From assembly GCA_020631735.1 (NCBI GenBank), contig CM036223.1:4750191-4814190 (forward strand): DNA of 64,000 nucleotides, in the 5' to 3' direction. The position numbers were made by a program, and so were the translations under genes. This document shows, piece by piece, positions 37,237-50,900 of the stretch. Each line of letters starts with the position of its first letter. Position 1 is the first letter of the stretch. The notes under the pieces are model-generated. The model made no database searches and was not told the DNA's origin. It saw only the letters and a program-made list of their open reading frames with translations. This stretch comes from Saccharum officinarum. Lineage: Eukaryota; Streptophyta; Magnoliopsida; Poales; Poaceae.

Positions 37237-39546
37237 ATGGCCAACAAGACTCTCTGTGAGTTCTCTGCTCCGACAACAGAAAACATCCATACTGGACCTC
37301 AAGTCAACGTTGGAGAAGATGGATTTGAGCTTAAGCCTGCGCTCATTACCATGGTGCAAGCAAGTCAATTTTATGGAAAGGCTCATGAAGATGCAAGTGC
37401 ACATTTACAACACTTTCTCGAGATCTGTAGCACCTTCATGATCAAGGGAGTAACTAGAGATGCTATTCGACTCCGCCTTTTCCCATTCTCACTATTAGAG
37501 AAAGCCAAGCAGTGGTTTTACGCCAACAAAGGGAGTCACACTACGTGGGACCGTTGCTCGACTGCTTTCCTAGTCAAGTTCTTTTCTACAGACAAGACCA
37601 ATGCTCTGCGTAGGAAAATTGCAAGCTTTCAGCAACAACGTGATGAATCTGTCGTTGAGGCATGAGAGCATTTCCAAGATTACATATCAGAATATCCTCA
37701 TCATGGGATGGAGAAGTGGTTGCTTATGTAGACCTTCTACCATGGGCTATTAACTAGTACCCGTGAATCAGTCGATGCTATAGCTGGAGGTGCATTCTTG
37801 TCACTAAACCTCACAGATACTACATCGCTCATTGAGAAGATGGCTTCAAATCAGAGCTGAAATGAAGAACATGTTCAACCTCGCAAGAGAGGAGGATGTA
37901 TGCATCAGCTCAAGGAAACCGACATGGTGTCTGCGAAGCTAGACCTCATCATGAAGAAGCTTGAAGCTAGAGACACGATGAAGAAGGAACTCATGCACAT
38001 CAGTGATTCTCGCATGACTTGTGAAGAATGTGGAGATGTTGGGCACTCAGGAGTCAACTGCCTAGAATTTCAAGAGGATGCAAACTACATCAATAACAAC
38101 AATAACTATCGTCCTCAGCAGAATCAATGGAATCAATAACAAAGGCCAAACTATCAACCCAACTACTACACTCAACTGGCAGAAATGAAGTGGATTGACT
38201 ATTCACTTTCCGACAAGAAAGGGGATCCAGGGAGACCTGTCATTCCTATCTCTATAGGATGCCATGTCTTTCCAGAGGCTGTCTGTGACTTCGGCGCAAG
38301 TGTCAACATCATGCCCAAGGTAATTTATGAAAAGATATTAGGTAATCCTTTGTTGTACACAAATATGCATTTGCAGCTTGCAGATCAGTCCATCTGCTAC
38401 CCTGAGGGAGTACTAGAAGAAGTTATTGTTCGTGTGGGGCAATCATATGTCCCAGTGGATTTTGTGGTAGTGGAGACATGAAGAGATGAAAGAGCACCAA
38501 TCATTTTAGGACGACCGTTCCTATGTACAACCAAAGCTATCATTTATGCAGAGCATGCCAAGATTATCTTTTTTATAAAAGACAAGAAAGAGAAGTTCTC
38601 ATTCAAGGAACGCATCTTGCACTCCCCTGCACACCCACAAATGTCGTACCTACCTGAAGAGCCAACAACACCAGCACCTAAGAAAAAGAACAATAGAAAC
38701 TGGAGGAGGAACAAGCTCAGCCAAGTGCCAGAAGAAACTATCAAGATGATCAATGCAGTCAATGCAGAAAGCAACTATTTGCTCGCACCACCATTTCTAG
38801 TCAAGAAGGATGATCCCGGAGTACCAACAATTGAATGCAAAATCAACCATAAGATTTTCTGCAACACCTTCTGTGACATTGGATCGGGTGCTAATATAAT
38901 GTCAAAGGTAACATATGAATATTTATTTGGTAACGAACCATTGTACCCGACCTATATACAGCTGCAGATGGCGGACCAGTTGTTGAGATGGCCTGATGGC
39001 ATAGCAAAGGACGTCCTAGTAAAAATTTAAGATTACTGCGTTCCTGCCGACTTCCTGGTCCTCGGCATGTCGAGAGATGAAGGCACACCGATCATCTTGG
39101 GGAGACCTTTCTTCAACACCACCGACGCAATCATCTATATTAGATCTGGACAAATCTATTTTCGACTTCCAAAGGTATGCTGTCAATTTAATAGTTATAC
39201 TAACCATGAACAGCCAAAGAAGTCCCGATCAAGGAGGAGGCGCCAATCCCATCACCGTTCTTTCAAGGATGGATGGGCTAGATTTTCTGCAGTTACGAGA
39301 TCCAATGACGTAGTCCTCGAAACAAAAATAAAAGCCGAAAAGATTAAAGATAAGCCAGTCAAAGAACCTTGCTAGAACGAGTGGGAGAAAGAAGCTGAGA
39401 GACAAGAGCTAGCTCTAAAAGAAGAAGCCGAACTTATGAAGAACCTAGTCAAGATGTGGAAGGAGAAGAAGGTAACGTTCGTAACACCGTAAGAAGAGCA
39501 GACATCTGAACCATCATCAGGATTAGATGATGCAACCGATAAGTAA
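37237..39546 (+). pseudogene. Gag-protease ORF with two tandem retropepsin domains, nonsense-riddled
   Basis: One frame runs the whole length with no frameshift but eight internal stops (37663, 37729, 37858, 38137, 38479, 39028, 39373, 39490). Gag occupies 37237-about 37860 (ELKPALITMVQASQF; IRLRLFPFSLLEKAKQWF). A CCHC zinc knuckle (C-X2-C-X4-H-X4-C) is at 38020-38061. Then come two retropepsin-like domains: the first has CDFGAS at 38284-38301 and ILGRPF at about 38503, the second CDIGSG at 38872-38889 and ILGRPF at about 39094. Equivalent motifs are 196-197 codons apart and the intervening sequence aligns almost without gaps. The second domain's active-site loop is DIGSG rather than DFGAS. 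No RT follows. The acidic/basic C-terminus ends at TAA 39544. Confidence 0.85.
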
Positions 39547-41826
39547 GTACTCTCTCCTTCCTAGTCTTGTCAGTAGACTTTAAATGCTGCACCCTTGCCA
39601 TGCGGTAATAACGGTAGTTATCTAAATACATTTATTTGTTAAATTCATTTCATACATCTTGCATTATTAAAAAGAAAATAAAAAGACTTTATTGCATACT
39701 TGCCATCATCGTATTAATATATATATATATATACTTTATCATATACACTATTGTTGCACATTAAGAAAACAAAAATATATTTACTTTATTGCGCATAGAA
39801 AAAAATCCTTATTGCTCTTACTTATGCATTATTAAAAATACTAAAGCCCCATGTGAATAAACTTGTGGTAATTTTCTATAGGAATATTTATTGTGGTGGC
39901 ATAAAAATAAATATGCATGCATGTCATTTGCTATTACTTAATTGCATCATGAATAAAAATCCTAAAAAAGAGAGAAAGAAGATAGAATAATTTTTGCTAA
40001 AGTATATCAAGTTAAATAAACTCATAAGAATAATCAATTGCTCGTTTAGCTGACCGCTAACCTCTTGTATAATCCAAGCTTCGAGTTTTTGGTGTTATTG
40101 TTGGAATATAAATTTTGCAGGACAATACTATGACTAAGAAAGAGTCTACTCAGTGCCAACCAGTTGCTGCTGACGAACTCACTCTGAAGTTCATTCAATA
40201 ACCGACCACAGCAACATCTAGCTTGGGAGAGGAACATTCCCCGCTTATCTAGCTAAGTATCTACAGTCTTATTATTATTTTTCAAGTCTATTAGTTAAAA
40301 AAATAAAAAGATATATAACAACTAAAACCAAATAAAAGTGCCTATCTTAGTAAGTCTTAATTATATTAAGGTGTGATCATAGAGAATTAAAGTTTATATT
40401 TCTATCTAGTTAGGAGTCAAATAAAAAGATGAAGATTAAAATTTTGCATTGGAGATGATGAATAGTTGTTCTGCCGTAATTCCTTTCAAGTGCCTAGTTT
40501 TTAACCTTGAATTCTCCCGAGTTTTGGATATTACTGTTTTGATATAAGAATTCACTTTGAACCTGAAACTTATGGGTAGCATATGCTTGATCTAAGTCTA
40601 GGTGATTGAGGGATATGATATGAGAAAGTCTGAGCTGCTATTTATCTTGTTCCTAGCAATACTAAGTTCTGAAGATTTATCTTTTAAAAATTTAAAATCA
40701 TGATGAGCTCTTGTATGACAAAGCTTAAATTCCTACCAAATCTAGATATAATATACATTTTAGATAAGGAAAATCTTTGCACATATATGCTGCTTGTTTT
40801 GCATTGAGTTTAGTCGAGCTTTGTTGTATACCTTATGAGAGGTTTGTCATGCTTTTAAAATCAAGATCACGTACACACTATCCACATATGCACTATTCCT
40901 ACACTGGGAGTAGGCGCAATCATTCTCCATTTTCCACTCAGATCCACCTTAAAATGTTTTTCTCCTACATATGGAGAGAACATCCAAAAATTTAATCTAT
41001 AGGACAACTCCAAAATAAATGCTCTAATTTCTTGTTGCAATCTCTCTCAAATATTTTGTATGTAGAAAGAAAAAGCATGTGGCTATAAAAAAAGAGAAAA
41101 AAATGGATAAGTGTCCAAAGTAGAATTAGGGGGCAAAAGCCCACCTGAAAAAAAGAAGAAAGAAAAATAAAGATAGCCCATGTTTTCCCGCAATTATTTT
41201 CAAATCCAAATGAGAGAAATGTCTTCAATAGAGCAAAAGTAGAATTAGAATTAGACACCCTATATGCACCTATCCAGCATATTTCATACACATGCACATC
41301 TTGATTTGATTGTATGACTTAACTCTCTTTGGATTCATTGTTTGACTTTACAATATATGAATTACAAGTATGTTTTTCCTTGTTTTGCCACTCCTATGAG
41401 CTCCATTATAATTCTTAGTTGTAGGGAGAGAAAGACATAACATTGTTAATGCCTTGGTAAAGATCCACAAATACCACATATATTGAGAGATTTGAGAGTG
41501 TCATACAATTAAAGCTCTGAGTTTTATTTTAAAAACTTACAAAAACTCCGGAATATCGGTTGAGCGAAGAGCTTGAGACATAGTGCTTAACTTATTTATT
41601 CTATCTTTCAATTGCTTAAGACCCAAGTGAAGGCTAAGAAGCTCCATAGTTGAAGGTAATATGGGTGAGTTTGAAAGTTAGAGCAGTTTTGTTTAATCCG
41701 GAGGAGAATTTTTGTTTGAAAGCATGTGTACTTTTAAGGCGTGAAAGCATTGTAGCAACTCCTGATCCAAGTTTATCTAATTAGGTTTTGCTAAGGGACT
41801 AGCAAAAGGTAAGTTTGGGGGATTCT
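39547..41826 (+). mobile_element. Non-coding 3' internal region of Athila-like element
   Basis: AT-rich DNA with many A/T runs and no convincing frame; an open frame at 41297-40992 on the minus strand is low-complexity and aromatic-rich without a known domain. It ends in a polypurine tract (GTTTGGGGGATTC, about 41813-41825) before the LTR. In autonomous relatives this position would hold RT and integrase. Confidence 0.75.
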
Positions 41827-43458
41827 TGTTGACGGTCGTTAACGTCAACAATATATAGTGAAATAAACATGAGAGAATGGTCAAAATACATGAAAACATA
41901 GAAGACTAGGGTGTTATCTGACGAATTTCATGAGCTTTGTTGAATTTTAATGTTTGTAGGGAGTTATGCAGAAAAGTGGAAAGAGATACCTAATTATTAA
42001 AAGAATTTTTGAATTTCGCCACGAGATAAATACAAGTATATTATAGAAGACCTCAGAAGATACCGAAATGAAGTGGAGGCTGAGTGCTTGCCAGGTGGGG
42101 CCGACTACACCCCCTTCTCCCCCCTTCCACGAGCTTCTAGAGTATTCTTCTACTGACCTTGAGGATCATTCCTAGCCCTACATGAAGTTGGTTTGATTCA
42201 ATAGCTCGCGTGCGTCCCACCTGCGTATAAATACAGGGGCAGACCCCCCTGAAGGCATCAAGTCATTTGAAGATCAGTTCATCCGGAGCTAGAAACCCTA
42301 GATCATCAGAGTTCCTCTAGTTCATAACTTTAGCATATTAGATCTGGTATAGAGGAAATCAAGCTGAGTCAACCTTGCTTGGATTCCCGATCGTTGGTGA
42401 GCGTGGAGTTTTGGTAATATTCTAGTTCTCCGCTCTTATTGTAATTTTATCTTTGCACAATTATTGCAATGTCAACATTATTCTTTATCTTTATTACATT
42501 CTTGAATGTATCATTAATTGTCTACTTCAATTCTAGTATAGTTAGGTTGCTATTTAGTTCGATCACATGTTCGTATAGCGCTCGTCTATTTGGTCATAAG
42601 ATGAGTGGTATGCATTATGTAAGCGTGGTGCTTAGATGCTTTGCATATCTGCGGATGCCTCCAGTTGTTCAGGGTCGTGTGGTAGATCATGGGTGTGACT
42701 TTTATAGGCCCATTGAGTCCTCTGTAGTCCTTCCCCTGTGCAGTGGATTATTGGTAGAGCAGCATTCTCTGGTTAAGGATATATTTGTATATCAGAAGTT
42801 TCTGAACTCAACTTCTCCTGTTCATGACTCCTTTGTGGTTGGGACGTATGGTAGTATTACTTGACGATGATTATTAGTTGTAGTAGCTTGACATGTAACT
42901 TGAATACTTAGAAATTATTCCTCTAATATTCTGATTGGATTACGTTATTAGTAATAGTTAGGGAGCTCAGAGCGTATCTACTTATTTATTTTTGATGAGT
43001 GATCATTACTTATCATATATATATCTTTTATCTTGTGACTTATCCTTGTTATTGAGTAAGAGTGCATAACATTGGTTTACTCTCTTTATCATGAATATAA
43101 AGTTTATCAATACTCTAGATAGAAGTTTAGCTAGACCTTCTCAGTGGTAAAATTATAAATAACAACTTGGTAATACTCTAGGTAAAATGCTACAATAGTA
43201 TAATTATCTGTCCGCTTACAGATGTTCTTAATTGTTCTTAATCTTAATTGATCATATCTTTATATCATTTATATTTCTGCCTAGTTATATAAAATTATAG
43301 TGCCACTTATATACTTCTAAGCTTTATTCATTAGGGAGTTCCATGCTAAGAAGTATAGGTAAATATAAAATGTGACTAGTATTTAGAGACATGTTAATTT
43401 ATTACCATGCATTTTTAGCGCCGTTGCTATTTAGTGATTGCGTTAATTAATGTCAACA
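41827..43458 (+). mobile_element. 3' LTR of Athila-like element, contig 3 copy (1632 bp)
   Basis: Begins TGTTGACGGTCG and ends ATGTCAACA. TATA box TATAAATA is at 42226-42233 in a GC-richer stretch. The 131-codon frame at 42469-42864 is shared in part with the other copy but resembles no protein and has no start context; I treat it as chance. Confidence 0.88.
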
Positions 43459-44875
43459 GTCTCCTCTAGCGAAAAAAACCCCATGTGAGACCCTAGTTCG
43501 TCCCATATAGGAATCGAAACCGGGCGGGCAGGCTGCACAATGACCGACACAACCACTACACTGCAATCACGTCCCCGTCAAGGATAAATCCGTCTGCTGA
43601 TGATTATGATGAGAAACTTCTCTTGATTTTTTACAAGGCAACCCTTGTCAGGAATTATAGAGATACATTTATTTAGACTGGATCAAACTACAAATTGTTG
43701 AAGATTTCAGTTCATGGTTTCATTAGTTGAACCATCGACTAATACATATTTTAGTAAGAATAAGTTCTACTTGTAATCATAACTGCATCAACAACTTGGT
43801 GGTGGAAATATGGATTTTTCTAGGAAGGGTTAAAATGGTTCAAAGACCTATAATGTTGTATTTATGATAATTTATTTTTTGTTTTTGAGAGAAAACAAAA
43901 GAACTCCAGAGCGGTGTCAAGACGGAAAACAAAAAAAACATCGAACAAAACCCTTGTGAAGCCATTGAGTGGAGTTCGGAGTCTAGACAACAAACAGATG
44001 AGTTGTCGCAAAAAAAAAACAGATGAGCTGAGTCTAGGTAAAAAACAAAAGCCGAGATCACTGATCCGAAAAGCCGAATGCAAGAGACGTGGCAAAATTT
44101 TAGGTAGGGACATTTTTGTCCCTTTGGTATTAGTTATAGATTGGATTGGATAATAAGTTAGTTCCTATGAAAACTCCATCAACAACTTAGTAGTATGAAA
44201 CTTTATTTCTTTGCCAAAATTTAGCATTTATGATTTGTTTTGTTATTTATTTATATAAAAATGAACGGGTACTTGAAAACCAAAAAAAAAGAAAACAAAA
44301 AAAAACTGCAGAAAAAACAAACGGAATGTAGTAGCAACTTGAACTGAAACACCAAAAAAACGGACAATGGAGTCGAGTGGCGGAATCGGTAAATAGGATT
44401 GGAATGGGAGAATAAAATAAATTGGAACCTAGATGCGAGTAGGACGATTTAATTGGGCTTGTTCAACCTTACATTAATAAATTGTGAGGCCCATAATAAA
44501 GATAGTGCAACAAAGGATTAGTCCCATATGGAGAACTTACAAAAGATTTAACTTAACTTAAATAGTAGACTATCATGTGTACTTGCTGTCGATTTAAGAA
44601 AGAGAAAAGATTGACTTAACGCTACAAACAAACTTGAACGGACTCTGTTAGAGTGGTGCAATGGGATATCAACTTGGTTTCTGCATGCAGCTTCAAACTA
44701 AGTGAATGAATGACTGAGGACGAACCAAAAAAATAGACACATTTAATATAAAGAAGAGTTTTTAGAGAGACCAACAAAAATAGTTTTCACATTTACGGAG
44801 TTAGTTAGAGGAAGACGGACCAAAAAAAGGGGTGAGAAATTTTGCCTCTTTATTGTTAGGTATAAATTATTATAA

Positions 44876-44972
<97 letters not shown>

Positions 44973-45122
44973 GATATAGATATATGTATGGACCCATGTA
45001 TGTATATATGAAATATCTTTTCTGGTTGGTTGACTACTTGAGTCTTGAGATATAGGTTATATGATCTCCCAAAACATTTTTATTGATGTTTTGTGATCAC
45101 AATTCACAAGGAACTTCTTGTT
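43459..45122. other. Non-coding flank, copy C part 1 (inverted)
   Basis: Reverse of 29310-30978 with scattered single-base differences. Interrupted at 45122 by the young chromovirus. No gene seen. Confidence 0.8.
44878..44973 (-). repeat. (TTA)n microsatellite, copy C
   Basis: About 32 TTA units; the reverse of the TAA tracts in copies A and B, with different length. A long isoleucine frame across it is an artefact. Confidence 0.95.
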
Positions 45123-47887
45123 TGTCACACCCATTTATCGACCAAATGGAATGCATACCCTTATGTGTGCCCAGAGATCAATCACACATAAGTTAACAAA
45201 TTATAAAGGATGTATCATCACAAATGTTATTACATCACGATTAATAACACATAGTCTTTACAATTATATAGCGGAAGTAAAATATAAAAAAAACTCTCGT
45301 GGTAGCTCCAATCACAGGCACATTGACTGGTTGACAGCAAGTCTAGTAATCTTCCGGAAAGTAGAAGTAGTCACTACTTGCACCATCTGTTACCCATCCG
45401 GGATTTTTATCCAAGTAAGAAAAATAAACAAGCGTAAGTACATCTCGTACTCAACAAGTGTAACATGGGGTTCATGAGGCTCAAAGGCATAACATAGGTT
45501 TATCAGCATGTAGCTTTTAAATAGCATTAATTTAGTATATCAATGATATCAAAGTGTCTCAATATAATCAATAAACATATGATCCATGTGAAATGATTAA
45601 CGAATAGCAAAAACATATTCATTATTAATGATCCACTATTCCATAAGGGTCCAAGGCCACTCGTGACCGTGAGCACAGCTGTTATAACAGTTTTACACTC
45701 TGCAGAGGTTGTACACTTTCACTGTGAGTCGTGATTTACCCTTTCGCCCGAGGTAGCTAATCTCTTGACCCACTTCCAAGGAAGGTCGGCAGGGTTCACT
45801 ATGAAGTCTTTCGAAGGTTCGTCTAACAAGTTAGGGCCATTAGATTTCACTCGGCAAACAGATGTAGAGCCCCCCTTCCTGATGGCACAATAGCATGCAG
45901 CCTATACACATGAGGACAGAGGCCGCACTATACCCGATTCGTCAAGCCATTCTTACGCCATAAAGGAATACCTCTAACAAGCTAGAAAAGGTCATTCTAT
46001 ATGACTAAAGCCAGAGCCATTTTAGCCCTCACAGTTGTACTGTAAATCCCGGATTTTCGCTTATAGATGAGTCCTTATGGAGAGTAACAAGAGCACCAAA
46101 GTAACCCCATGCTCTAGTACCCTTAAACAGTATTAAAATCATCTTTTAATGTTTATTGCATATTCCATTAGTCAAATTACATGATCATAGTTCAAGTTGA
46201 GCACTAGCAATACTAATCCATGCAGTATAATAGGTATCAAGGAATAAGATCAATACTAAGTCATCCTTATCAAGGAATATATGCATAATGATATTATTTG
46301 CTTAATATGAATAGGACAACAAGGATAATCCCATGCTATACTTGCCTTGCTCAAACTGGTCCTGGTGATCTTGTTCGTAGTAAAACTCTTGATCTCCAAC
46401 GAATTGCTCACCGTCTATACTCGATCAACAATAGCAACAACATTCATCCAGAACAATCATGCATAGACAAACAAGACTATAATTAGAACAGTACACCAAC
46501 AGTGATAAAATAAGATAAAAAGTCTTTAAAACGAATCTACGACTAGCTAGGATCACACAGACGCGAAGATCACGAAAAACGGAGCTAAAACGACAAAGTT
46601 ATGAATTTACGAAGATTTCCTATAGATAAATAATTACTTTAATTAAAACTCGAAAATAAATTAATCCAAACCTACTGAACAGTTCTATCATCATGTAGAG
46701 CTTGCAAATATGAACCTAACGCAATTTGAACGGGTCAAATCGGAGTTAAAACGAAGATTCTACAACTAAAACAAATTAAATGGCAAAACTGTAAATATCA
46801 GAAAACGTATTTTTCATTTACCGAGACGAATTACGTTTTCATTTAATCAAAATGTTTTTTCTGGTTTACGCTTTGGACCGCGGGTTCGATATAATAAAAA
46901 CTCAGGGTTTCTTTTACAAAATTACGAACGAACCGGTATCTTCTAATTCTAGCCGTCGGATTTAAAATGAACGGCTCGGATGGGATCGGAGAGGGAGCCG
47001 GCGGCGCTCCGGCCGGATTTGGTGCCGACGGCGACCTCCCACGGCGGCGCCATGGCCGGATGGAACCCGAGCTCGCCGGAGCTTGCGAAGATGACCCTCC
47101 CGAGCACCAATCGCCAAACCGAAAGTACCAAAAGAACGAGCGCATCACGACGACCTTACCCCGCGCAAAAATGAAGCTGGAGAGCAACCGGAGAGCGGCG
47201 GCTAGCTCGGCAAGGCGGCGATGGAGGCGGAGCTTCGACGGTGGCCTTCCCGGGATGTCGAGGCTAGGGTTTTAGGGGCTCAATGAGAAGCGGGGAGGCA
47301 CGGGGTTCCGTTTTATAGCCCGGAGGCGTCACCGGTTATGGAAAGGAAAGGATACGGAGGGGGATTCGAATCTCCCATATCCGATGGAGAGAGGAAGGCG
47401 GCGCTCGCGGTTGGAAGGAACCGGAGGAAGGAGAAAGGAAAGGGGAGGCGGTCACTGACAGGTGGGACCGACTCGTCAGCGGCTCGGTGCGGGACGCGGC
47501 CGCGCGCGCGCGAAGACGGGCCAGCAGGCCGCGACTTGGGCTCGGCCCAGGAGGAGGAGGCCGGCCGGGAGGGAGGGAAGAGCGGGCCGCACGTACTGGG
47601 CCGTGAAGAAAACCGGCCCGAGAGCAGAGAGAGAATAAGAAATCCTTTTCCAATTTTTCAAATTCATTTTTCAAATGATTTTCAAATCAAATTTGAATTT
47701 GATTTAAACCACTCAATACAAAACTTCAAATGCAGCAGCATGAATGCTCAATCATGTTTCTACCTTTATATTTGATTTTTTTTAAATTTATAAAAATTAT
47801 TATCATTCTAAGTTTGCATGCTCACAAAAATATACAAAAATCATATTTCTCCTATTTTTCTTCTTTTCAAAATTTTAGGGTGTTACA
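45123..47887 (-). mobile_element. 3' LTR of young chromovirus (2765 bp)
   Basis: TGTCACACCC at 45123 to GGGTGTTACA at 47887; on the minus strand it starts TGTAACACCC. It contains a GC-rich block (about 46950-47640) and a minus-strand TATA box CTATAAAA at 47311-47318. Paired open frames in the GC block of both LTRs simply reflect LTR identity. Confidence 0.95.
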
Positions 47888-47904
47888 ATTCTACCCCCCT
47901 TAAG
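47888..47904 (-). other. Polypurine tract of young chromovirus
   Basis: The minus strand reads CTTAAGGGGGGTAGAAT directly before the 3' LTR. Confidence 0.92.
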
Positions 47905-47934
47905 ATGAATCTCGTCCCGAGATTCGGAAGATGC

Positions 47935-50900
47935 TTACTCAAACAGTTTCGGGTAGGTTTTTCTCAGATCCTCTTCTCTTTCCCAAGTGGCCTCACCCTC
48001 TGTGTACCGATTCCACTGAACTTTGCACATCTTAATAGTTCGACTTCTCGTAACTTTTTCGGCAGTCTCTAGAATTTTCACTAGAAACTCTTCATATGTA
48101 AGATCCTCCTTAACAGTGAGCTCCTCTAGCAAAATCTATTCCTCTGGTACTCGCAAACATTTCTTCAGTTGAGACACATGGAACACATCATGTACACCCG
48201 CCAAACTTTCTGGTAATTCCAACTGATATGCTACTTCACCACGTCTCTCTATAATCTTGAAAGGTCCAATATATCTTGGTGCCAATTTACCTTTCATGTT
48301 GAACCTTCTCACACTCCTCATTGGCGATACTTTCAAATATACATAATCTCCTACTTCAAAGATTAACTCTCTTCTCCGAGTATCAGCGTAACTCTTCTGT
48401 CTGGACTGAGCTATTTTTAGATTATTCCTAATCATTCTTACTTTCTTTTCAGCATCCTTGAGTACATCAGGCCCAAACACTTGACTTTCCCCTGTCTGAT
48501 TCCAGAACAACGGGGTTCTACACTTTCGTCCATACAGAGCCTCAAACGGTGCCATCTGAAGACTCTTCTGATAACTATTGTTATAGGAGAACTCTGCATA
48601 AGGCAAACTCTTATCCCAACTAGTACCATATTGTAAAGCACAAGCTCTCAACATATCCTCCAATATCTGATTAATTCTTTCCGTCTGTCCATCTGTCTGT
48701 GGATGGTAAGCTGTACTAAAATTCAGCTTGGTTCCTAGTGATTCATGTATCTTTTGCCAATAATGAGATGTAAATTGGGTACCTTGATCAGACACAATTT
48801 TCTTAGGAACTCCATGCAGACTGACTATTCTTTCCATATATAATTCTGCCAACCTCGCACTGCTATATGTAGTCCTAACTGGCAGAAAATGAGCAACCTT
48901 TGTTAAGCGATCTACTATTACCCAAATCGAATCATACCCTCTCTGAGTACGTGACAATCCAACTATAAAATCCATACCAACTTCTTCCCATTTCCATTTG
49001 GGTATCTGCATAGGTTATAACAATCCTGCAGGTCTCTGATGTTCCGCTTTCACCCTTTGACATGTGTCACACAAAGCAACATATTCAGCAACATCTCTTT
49101 TTAAACCATACCACCAATATTTCTCTCTCAGATCCAGATACATCTTAGTACTCCCTGGATGTATGGAATAAGCTGACTCATGAGCTTCACTCAAAATTGC
49201 TTTTCTGATAGTCTTATCCTCTGGCACACACAACCTTTTTCCAAACCATAATGTACCCTTATCATCCTTATGGAATCCTGGTGATTTGCCCTTCACTATA
49301 TTCTCTGCTATCTCTCTCAATTTTGCATCTTTCATCTGACTCTTGCGTATCTCTTGCTCCAGAGTAGGTTCTAGTACCAATTCTACTGCATTGATAGTAA
49401 ACCCTAAGTTCAGATACTCACATTCAGCACACAACTCTCTTGCCAAAGGCATTACTTGTATTTCATTAGCGTAGCTTTTCCTACTAAGAGCATCAGCAAC
49501 GACGTTAGCCTTTCCTGGGTGATAATGCACCTCTAGATCATAATCCTTTATCAACTCCAGCCATCTACGCTGCCTCAAGTTCAGATCTGATTGAGTGAAG
49601 ATATACTTCAAACTCTTGTGATCAGTATATATATCACTTTTATGTCCAATCAAATAGTGTCTCCATATCTTTAATGCATGAACCACTGCAGCTAATTCCA
49701 AGTCATGAGTAGGATAATTTAATTCATGCTTTCTCAACTGTCTTGATGCATATGCCACAACTCTACCTTCTTGCATAAGAACACATCCTAAACCCAAACG
49801 AGATGCATCACAGTAAATAGAGAACTGTTTACTCAGATCTGGCAAAACTAATACTGGTGCAGTGGTCAATCTTTTCTTTAATTCCTCAAAATTAGCCTGA
49901 CACTTCTCAGACCACACAAACTTGGCATTCTTCTCTAATAGTGCAGTCATTGGCTTCGCAAGCTTAGAAAATCCCTCTATAAATCTTCTGTAATAGCCTG
50001 CTAATCCCAAGAAACTACGGATCTCACTTGCACTGGTTGGTGGCTTCCAGTCCAATACGTCTTTCACTTTGCTAGGATCTACTGATATTCCTCCATTTGA
50101 GACAACATGACCAAGAAAGGAAACTTCCTTCAACCAAAACTCACATTTACTCCGCTTGGCATATAACCGGTGTTCTCTGAGCTTTTGCAAAACTAACCTC
50201 AAATGTTCAGCATGTTCCTCCTCAGTCTTGGAGAATACTAGAATATCATCGATGAATACCACTACAAACTTGTCCAGATATTCCATGAATACCTTATTCA
50301 TCAAATACATAAAGTATGCAGGAGCATTAGTCAGACCAAAAGACATCACTGTATACTCATACAACCCATACCGTGTGGTAAAAGCTGTCTTTGGTACATC
50401 ACTAGCACGAATCTTCAACTGATGATATCCAGAACGAAGATCAATCTTGGAGAATACACAAGCACCTCTTAACTGATCAAACAAGTCATCAATCCTGGGC
50501 AATGGGTACTTATTCTTGATGGTGACCTCATTGAGAGACCGATAATCTACACACATCCTCTGAGTACCATCTTTCTTATCCACAAAAATCACTGGTGCTC
50601 CCCAAGGTGAAGAACTAGGACGAATGAAACCCTTATCCTGCAATTCCTTAATTTGTTTCTTAAGTTCTTCTAATTCATCTACTCCCATTCTATATGGACG
50701 CTTAGCTATGGGTGCAGTCCCAGGTAATAATTCAATAATAAATTCAATGTCACGGTCGGGCGGCATACCTGGCAATTCCTCGGGAAACACATCGGAGAAC
50801 TCTTCCACAACCTGGTCCTCCTTGTTGGCACCATCAGTAAGCTGATTCACTAAAGCGGTCTCCTGTTTCTGCACTTTCACATCAACTCTGATCCTATCTC

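Larger units (their letters stand above)
36862..43458 (+). mobile_element. Athila-like gag-protease LTR element without RT or integrase
   Basis: The end of the 5' LTR (36862-36944), primer site, gag-protease frame (37237-39546), about 2.3 kb of non-coding DNA, polypurine tract and 3' LTR (41827-43458) are present in order. The internal region is only 4.9 kb and contains no recognisable RT, RNase H or integrase, so the element needs enzymes from a partner. The tRNA-Asp-type primer site and gag resemble Athila/Tat-lineage elements. Flank GTCTC (43459-43463) is its target duplication, seen reversed at 30974-30978. Confidence 0.85.

Noticed and set aside
42469..42864. 131-codon frame in the Athila-like LTR
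   Set aside because: Inside an LTR, truncated by a frame change in the other copy, with no recognisable domain.
44743..44997. Open frame with a long isoleucine run
   Set aside because: Translation of the TTA microsatellite.
46967..47775. GC-rich open frames of 100-145 codons in both LTRs of the young chromovirus, nearly identical at 55925-56733
   Set aside because: They occur in both LTRs because LTRs are copies; they overlap on both strands, are compositionally biased and resemble no protein.
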